Of a stretch of DNA of 53,807 nt, positions 49,517 to 53,807 are shown in pieces. The translations under genes and the position numbers were made by a program. How positions within the stretch are numbered: position 1 is the stretch's first letter; every line of letters starts with the position of its first letter. The stretch is from Candidatus Borkfalkia faecavium. GTDB lineage: Bacteria > Bacillota > Clostridia > Christensenellales > Borkfalkiaceae. The DNA lies in the NCBI GenBank assembly GCA_019114755.1, contig DXEW01000015.1:1-53807 (forward strand), read 5' to 3'. The notes under the pieces were generated by a model. That model was not told where the DNA came from. It searched no databases and saw only the letters and a list, made by a program, of their open reading frames with translations.

Positions 49517-50524
49517 ATGAGGGCGGGCTTTTGCGACAACTGCATAGAGGGCCGCGGCCGAAGGGGCTGCGGCCTGCAGGGGAGCCGCGGCGCGCACGGG
49601 CACGCCCCGGCGGCGCCGCCCGCGGGCGGCGCCGCACAAAGCCCCGCCGCACAAAAGCCCGCCCGCAAAAGGTGGCTGCGCGCCCTGTGCATCGTTTTGG
49701 CCGTGCTTCTGTTTTTGGGGCTGGCGCTGTTTGGCATGCAGGTCGGCGTATGGGCGGGCAACGCGGCGGCGGACAGGGCGGCGGCTGCCGCCATGGAGCG
49801 CGCGGCGGCGTACGCGGATACGGACCTTTCTTCCGTCCTTTCCAAAGAACACCTGACGGACGCCGACTACGAGCTTATTTACCGCTGCACGGGGCTGACG
49901 CGCGCGGGGGTGGATCGCTGCCTGGCGCAGGGGGAAGAGGGGAAAGACCGAATCTTGCAGGTACAGCGGAGTTTTTGCGCCTCGTACGGCGTGCGGCACA
50001 CGCAGTTCGGCTTTTTCTGCGTCAACGACTATTTAGACCGCGGCATCGCCGTCGCCACCGCCTTTTTGGAAAACGGCGACATCCTCGTCACCCCTTCGGT
50101 GCGCCTTTCGGGCCTGACCATGGGGCACGCGGGGCTGGTGACGGACGCGGAACAGGGGCGCGTCTTGCAGGCCATCGCCTACGGCTGGCCGAGCGGCATC
50201 GTCTCCGTGCGCGAATTCACCCGCCGCCCCGCCTTTATGATCTTGTCGCCCCGCACAGACGCTGAAACCAAAAAAGCCGTGGCCGCGTATGCGGCGGAAG
50301 AGCTCGTCGGCATCCCGTACGACATCACCGCGGGCGTTTTGAGCGATAAAAATTCCTGTAACAGCACCCAGTGCGCGCATATCATCTGGTACGCCTATGC
50401 GCAGTTCGGGCTGGATATCGACGGCGACGGCGGCCTCGTCGTCACCCCGCACGACCTTGCCATCTCTCCGCAGCTGGAAGTGGTGCAGGTGTACGGCTTC
50501 GATTTAGACGAATTGTGGCAGTAA
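49517..50524 (+). CDS. YiiX-like permuted NlpC/P60 cysteine hydrolase, membrane-anchored
   Basis: A 335-residue protein. The N-terminal cytoplasmic segment has FCDNC and a Gly/Ala/Pro-rich linker, followed by one membrane helix (about 52-80, LCIVLAVLLFLGLALFGM). The outer domain carries GDILVTPS...MGHAGLV (catalytic His, about 201) before NSTQCAHIIWYAY (catalytic Cys, about 288), the His-then-Cys order of the circularly permuted papain-like YiiX/YebB family. The substrate may be peptidoglycan or lipid. GGGAGAAGG precedes ATG 49517. Single gene with its own promoter and terminator. Confidence 0.8.
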   Translation: MRAGFCDNCIEGRGRRGCGLQGSRGAHGHAPAAPPAGGAAQSPAAQKPARKRWLRALCIVLAVLLFLGLALFGMQVGVWAGNAAADRAAAAAMERAAAYADTDLSSVLSKEHLTDADYELIYRCTGLTRAGVDRCLAQGEEGKDRILQVQRSFCASYGVRHTQFGFFCVNDYLDRGIAVATAFLENGDILVTPSVRLSGLTMGHAGLVTDAEQGRVLQAIAYGWPSGIVSVREFTRRPAFMILSPRTDAETKKAVAAYAAEELVGIPYDITAGVLSDKNSCNSTQCAHIIWYAYAQFGLDIDGDGGLVVTPHDLAISPQLEVVQVYGFDLDELWQ

Positions 50525-50540
50525 AATTTTTGGTAAAAAA

Positions 50541-50578
50541 GCGGCGGCGGCTCTTTCAACGGAAAGAGCCGCCGCCGT
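50541..50578. terminator. Bidirectional terminator
   Basis: GCGGCGGCGGCTCTTT-CAACGG-AAAGAGCCGCCGCCGT, between convergent genes, with an A run before and TTATAAG after. The outermost pair is G-T. Confidence 0.65.
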
Positions 50579-50606
50579 TATAAGCGTTTGGCGCTGTCAA
50601 AAAAAC

Positions 50607-51446
50607 TTATGGCCGCCGCGTCTGTACGATCTGCCCGCGGGCCTCGGGGTCGTCGAGCACGATCTCCTGTACATAGGGCAGGGTGATGATGCCGCTTTTG
50701 GGGTTCTTGATGCTCGCAAGGGGCGAGCGCAGCTGCGCCTGCACGTCCGATTTTTCAAAACAGAGGTCGCCTTCCAGCTCGCAGCCGATGAGGGTCAGGT
50801 TTTTGCAGTAGCAAAAGGGCTGGGTGCCGCGGATCTTGCAGTTTATCAGCGTCAGCCCGTCCGAATACCATGCCATGTACTCGCCGTCTATCTCGCTGTC
50901 GCGCACGGTCACGTTGCGGCAATGCCAAAAGGCGTCTTTGGTCTTTAACGTGCAGTTTGCAAAGGCGGCGTTTTCGATGTATTGGAAGGAATATTTGCCG
51001 TCAAAGCGCAGGTCCTGAAAGTCGAGGTCTTTGCCGCGCAGAAAAAAGTATTCGCCTGCGGCGGTGCAGCCGCGCAGCTTTACGCCCTGCGAAAACCAGC
51101 CGAACTCGGCAGAGTCGATGTCGCAGTCTTCTATGCGCGCCCCGCGGCACTCGCGCAGCGCCTTTACGCCGTGCAGCGCCGTCTCGCGCAGATATATATC
51201 TTCCGAATACCACAGCGGCGCGCGGCAAGAGGGCGCCAGTTCGCAGTGTTCCAGGCGTACGCCCGCGCCGTGCCACAGCGGATAGCGCAGTTCGAACACG
51301 CAGTTTTCCGCCTGCACGCCGGCGCATTCTTTGAGGGCGCTCTCGCCGTCGGCGGGGCCGGCAAAGCGGCAGTTTTTTAACAGCACGCCCCGCTTGCCGT
51401 ACAGGGCGCGCTCTTGGTCGAATGTCTTGTTTTCAATGATCTCCAT
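50607..51446 (-). CDS. DUF3737 family right-handed beta-helix-like protein
   Basis: A 279-residue protein of the DUF3737 family. It is built of short repeats such as LKNCRFAG, AENCVFEL, LEHCELAP, IEDCDIDS and LINCKIRG, spaced about 20 residues apart, indicating a right-handed parallel beta-helix with stacked Asn-Cys steps. The start MEIIENKTFDQERALYG is typical of the family. Function is unknown; DUF3737 genes are widespread in gut Bacillota. GGAAGG lies 5 bases before ATG 51446. Confidence 0.85.
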   Translation of the reverse strand: MEIIENKTFDQERALYGKRGVLLKNCRFAGPADGESALKECAGVQAENCVFELRYPLWHGAGVRLEHCELAPSCRAPLWYSEDIYLRETALHGVKALRECRGARIEDCDIDSAEFGWFSQGVKLRGCTAAGEYFFLRGKDLDFQDLRFDGKYSFQYIENAAFANCTLKTKDAFWHCRNVTVRDSEIDGEYMAWYSDGLTLINCKIRGTQPFCYCKNLTLIGCELEGDLCFEKSDVQAQLRSPLASIKNPKSGIITLPYVQEIVLDDPEARGQIVQTRRP

Positions 51447-51517
51447 ATATCCTTCCGCCGTGCCGCCCGGCAGTGCATTGCCCAAAGCGCGCGGCACATT
51501 CTTTCATTTCACATACC

Positions 51518-51546
51518 ATTATACCCGATTTTTCCTGCAAAGGCAA
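51518..51546 (-). promoter_or_regulatory. Promoter of the DUF3737 gene
   Basis: Minus strand TTGCCT (51546-51541), 17-bp spacer, TATAAT (51523-51518). Confidence 0.65.
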
Positions 51547-51617
51547 ATATTTATTTCTCATCGCCGAACATGCGCGCGGTGCATGGCGGGGGATAGTTTT
51601 TTAGTATGAAAAAGTAT

Positions 51618-51647
51618 TTGACAGGGCGGCGGGGGAGCGTCTATAAT
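51618..51647 (+). promoter_or_regulatory. Promoter of the ferredoxin-type aldo/keto reductase gene
   Basis: TTGACA (51618-51623), 18-bp spacer, TATAAT (51642-51647). Confidence 0.8.
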
Positions 51648-51676
51648 ACTATTGTATCATAGGAAGGGAGGTTATT

Positions 51677-52816
51677 ATGATCTACAGAGAGTTCCAAGGG
51701 CTGCGGCTTTCGGCGCTCGGCTTCGGCATGATGCGCCTGCCGGTGCGCGGCGCCTATAACGACATCGACGAAGCGCAGGCCGCCGCCATGTTAGACTATG
51801 CCATGCGCAGCGGCGTCAACTATTACGACACCGCCTGGGGGTATCACGACGGCGAATCGGAGCGCATCGCGGGCAAGCTCCTTTCTCAGTACCCGCGCGG
51901 CAGCTACTATCTTGCCAGCAAGTTCCCCGGCTACGACCTTTCCAATATGGACAAGGTGGAAGAGATCTTTGAGGCGCAGCTGCAAAAGTGCCAGACGGAC
52001 TACTTCGACTTCTATCTCTTCCACAACGTGTGCGAGATGAACATCGACGACTATGTAGACGAGCGCCACGGCATCTTCGCCTACCTTTCCGAGCAGAAGC
52101 GGCGCGGGCGCATCCGCCACCTCGGCTTTTCGGCGCACGGCGACCTCGGCGTCATCCACCGCTTTTTGGAAAAGTATGGGAAGGATATGGAATTTTGCCA
52201 GCTGCAGATCAACTATCTCGACTGGACCTTCCAAAACGCCAAAGAAAAAGTGGAGCTTTTGTCGGCGTGGAACATCCCCGTGTGGGTGATGGAGCCGCTG
52301 CGCGGCGGAAAGCTCGCTTCCCTCGCCCCCGCAGACGAGGAAAAGCTCAAGGCGCTCCGCCCCGAAGAGAGCATCCCCGCCTGGGCGTTCCGCTTTTTGC
52401 AGGGCATCCCGCAGGTGAAGGTGATCCTTTCGGGCATGTCGAATATGCGCCAGGTGGAGGAGAACGTCGCCACCTTCGCGGAAGACAAGCCGCTTTCGGA
52501 TCAGGAGCGCGGGGCGCTTTTGTCCATCGCCGATGGCATGGTCAAAGGGCGGGTGCTGCCCTGCACGGCCTGCCGCTACTGCACGAGCCATTGCCCGCGC
52601 GGGCTGGATATCCCCGGCCTTATCAAGCTGTACAACGAGCACAGCTTTACGGGCGGCGGCTTCATCGCCCCCATGGCGCTTTCGGCGCTGCCCAAAGACA
52701 AGTGGCCGAGCGCCTGCGTCGGCTGCCGCAGCTGCGAAAAGGTGTGCCCGCAGCAGATCAAGATCTCGGAAATGATGAAGGACTTCACGGCCCGTCTGCA
52801 GGAGTCCGAAGAATAA
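51677..52816 (+). CDS. Aldo/keto reductase with C-terminal iron-sulfur domain
   Basis: A 379-residue oxidoreductase. The N-terminal TIM barrel (about 1-275) has the aldo/keto reductase motifs YYDTAWGYHDGESE (Asp/Tyr), LASKFPGYD (Lys) and FYLFHNV (His). The C-terminal part has CTACRYCTSHCPRGLD (about 295) and CVGCRSCEKVCPQ (about 347), enough Cys for two [4Fe-4S] clusters. This fused class is common in anaerobes, with electrons probably from ferredoxin; substrates are unknown. GGAAGGGAGG precedes ATG 51677. Confidence 0.92.
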   Translation: MIYREFQGLRLSALGFGMMRLPVRGAYNDIDEAQAAAMLDYAMRSGVNYYDTAWGYHDGESERIAGKLLSQYPRGSYYLASKFPGYDLSNMDKVEEIFEAQLQKCQTDYFDFYLFHNVCEMNIDDYVDERHGIFAYLSEQKRRGRIRHLGFSAHGDLGVIHRFLEKYGKDMEFCQLQINYLDWTFQNAKEKVELLSAWNIPVWVMEPLRGGKLASLAPADEEKLKALRPEESIPAWAFRFLQGIPQVKVILSGMSNMRQVEENVATFAEDKPLSDQERGALLSIADGMVKGRVLPCTACRYCTSHCPRGLDIPGLIKLYNEHSFTGGGFIAPMALSALPKDKWPSACVGCRSCEKVCPQQIKISEMMKDFTARLQESEE

Positions 52817-52954
52817 TAGAAGGAAGGGCCCGCGCCCGCGAAGGCGCGGAAGGATCAAAAAAGGCCCGCCTGCGAAGGAGTGAAAAACGCTCGCAGAAGG
52901 CCCGGCCGCGCCCGCGAAGGCGCGCGAGAACAAAACCAAAAGGAGAAAACAGAT
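52817..52954. repeat. GC-rich intergenic tract with direct repeats
   Basis: CGCGCCCGCGAAGGCGCG occurs at about 52831 and 52908, and GAAGGCGCG/GCCTGCGAAGGA variants lie between. No gene; AAAAGGAG for the next gene sits at its right end. Confidence 0.5.
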
Positions 52955-53536
52955 ATGATCGAATCTATCCTCACCCGTAAAAACGTAGGCATCCGCGGCA
53001 GGGTCACCGTCAAGGCGGTGCTGTCTGCGGGCATCATCGCCCTCGCCGTGCTGCTGCCGCAGCTGGTGCACATGGCGGCGGGGCCGCAGGGCGGCATGCA
53101 GTGGCTGCCCATGTACCTGCCCGTGCTGCTGGGCGGCTGCCTGCTCGGCTCTGTATGGGGCCTTGGCATCGGCGTGCTGGCGCCGCTTGCAAGCTTTGCC
53201 GTCACCTCCGCCATGGGCAATGCCATGCCCGCGGCGGCGCGCCTTCCCTTTATGATGGCGGAACTGGCGGTGTTCGCCGCCGTCTCCGGCGCTTTCTCCC
53301 AAAAGATCGCCGCAAACAGCTGGATGGCCTTCCCCGCCGTGCTGCTCGCCTCGGTGTGCGGCAGGCTGGCATTTTTGGCGCTGGCGGCCGTCTTCCAGGG
53401 CGCTTCCGGGCTGACTGCCGCCGCCGTCTGGTCGCAGATCCAAACGGGGCTTTTGGGCCTCGTGGCGCAGGCGGTGCTCGTGCCCGTTATCGTCATGGCG
53501 GTCGCCGCCCTGGCGAACAGGGAAAAGGAAGAATGA
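52955..53536 (+). CDS. ECF transporter S component-like membrane protein
   Basis: A 193-residue protein with about six helices and few charges (KAVLSAGIIALAVLLPQL, MYLPVLLGGCLLGSVWGLGIGVLAPLASF, LPFMMAELAVFAAVSGAF). The layout, with a P-V-LLGG-LG--WG segment followed by a RLPFMM-AE-A motif, resembles substrate-binding S components of energy-coupling-factor transporters; the vitamin bound is not evident. AAAAGGAG precedes ATG 52955. It may share the promoter of the upstream reductase, 138 bases away. Confidence 0.65.
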   Translation: MIESILTRKNVGIRGRVTVKAVLSAGIIALAVLLPQLVHMAAGPQGGMQWLPMYLPVLLGGCLLGSVWGLGIGVLAPLASFAVTSAMGNAMPAAARLPFMMAELAVFAAVSGAFSQKIAANSWMAFPAVLLASVCGRLAFLALAAVFQGASGLTAAAVWSQIQTGLLGLVAQAVLVPVIVMAVAALANREKEE

Positions 53537-53558
53537 CCTCTCCTTTGCCGCCCGCCGC

Positions 53559-53629
53559 GCGGCGCGCATAGGCGCATGTTCTGCCCCGCCCCGCCGTGCG
53601 GCGCGCATAGGCGCATATTCTGCCCCGCC
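53559..53629. repeat. Two 32-bp direct repeats
   Basis: GCGGCGCGCATAGGCGCATR then TTCTGCCCCGCC, at 53559-53590 and 53598-53629 (39-bp period). Confidence 0.75.
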
Positions 53630-53650
53630 CGCGGGGCGGAGCGTTCGCAA

Positions 53651-53684
53651 GCAAAAAGCCTTCCCCTGCGGGAAGGCTTTTTGC
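53651..53684. terminator. Bidirectional terminator
   Basis: GCAAAAAGCCTTCCC-CTGC-GGGAAGGCTTTTTGC, a 15-bp perfect stem with A and T runs at its ends. It can serve the plus-strand gene before it and any minus-strand gene after it. Confidence 0.85.
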
Positions 53685-53740
53685 GCGCTTATCGTGCGGC
53701 GGCAAGGTTTTTGCACATTACCCATGCGGCGCCAATGCTT

Positions 53741-53807
<67 letters not shown>

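Overview
The window reads as chromosomal DNA of a GC-rich, endospore-lineage Bacillota (Clostridia) of the anaerobic gut type. Pointers are the yqfC-yqfD-phoH-pgpH-ybeY-era cluster (yqfC/yqfD are spore-former genes), rubrerythrin, formate-tetrahydrofolate ligase, single-chain glycyl-tRNA synthetase, a TPP-riboswitch-controlled ThiT, an AgrC/LytTR-type two-component pair, and consensus sigma-A promoters (TTGACA-17-TATAAT) at many genes. A Christensenellales-like host is an inference, not shown by the sequence. No rRNA, tRNA, CRISPR array, transposase or prophage gene was seen.

Layout. 1-805: dispersed repeats. 857-2350: M1-type lipoprotein peptidase. 2510-3060: first array of hairpin modules. 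3068-4066 (minus): FmdB-type zinc ribbon and a membrane protein. 4290-9626: yqfC-yqfD-phoH-pgpH-ybeY-era operon. 9748-11945: lactate dehydrogenase and an aldo/keto reductase. 12158-13600 (minus): riboswitch-controlled thiamine transporter, divergent from a YfbR-like nucleotidase (13686) and followed by a PlsC-type acyltransferase. 15340-16232: second, larger hairpin array. 16243-18579 (minus): glyQS and a PAP2 phosphatase. 18700-23975: an apparently leaderless small gene, fhs, a four-helix-bundle cassette, glnS and a zinc-ribbon membrane protein. 24099-26946: nitroreductase, rubrerythrin with a 45-residue companion, and 6-phosphofructokinase. 27168-30398: Ppx/GppA and Ppk1. 30592-35358: membrane proteins and feoA-feoB with a Cys-rich companion. 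35889-40453: AraC regulator divergent from rhaB-rhaA-rhaD. 40667-42675: LytTR response regulator and GHKL histidine kinase. 42889-46545: a huge membrane-anchored, domain-swapped GH3 enzyme and a 4-TM partner. 46701-49256: GH78 alpha-L-rhamnosidase. 49517-53536: YiiX-like cysteine hydrolase, DUF3737 protein, ferredoxin-type aldo/keto reductase and an ECF S-component-like protein. The window ends in a GTCATC-type microsatellite.

How the genes work together. The 36-49 kb region is a plant-glycoside module: GH78 releases L-rhamnose in the cytoplasm, RhaB/RhaA/RhaD break it down, and the surface GH3 (possibly controlled by the adjacent LytTR system) trims beta-glucosides outside. Ppx and Ppk1 form a polyphosphate unit; Feo imports ferrous iron; rubrerythrin and nitroreductase serve redox defence.

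The most unusual signals are: (i) two mosaic hairpin arrays between convergent genes that share modules in the same order, with compensatory base changes in their stems; (ii) the GH3 enzyme with swapped domains and a membrane helix at each end, preceded by a 21-bp-spaced direct repeat of the kind LytTR regulators bind; (iii) a PgpH-type c-di-AMP phosphodiesterase lacking its extracellular sensor; and (iv) a ThiT with an extra five-helix N-terminal domain.
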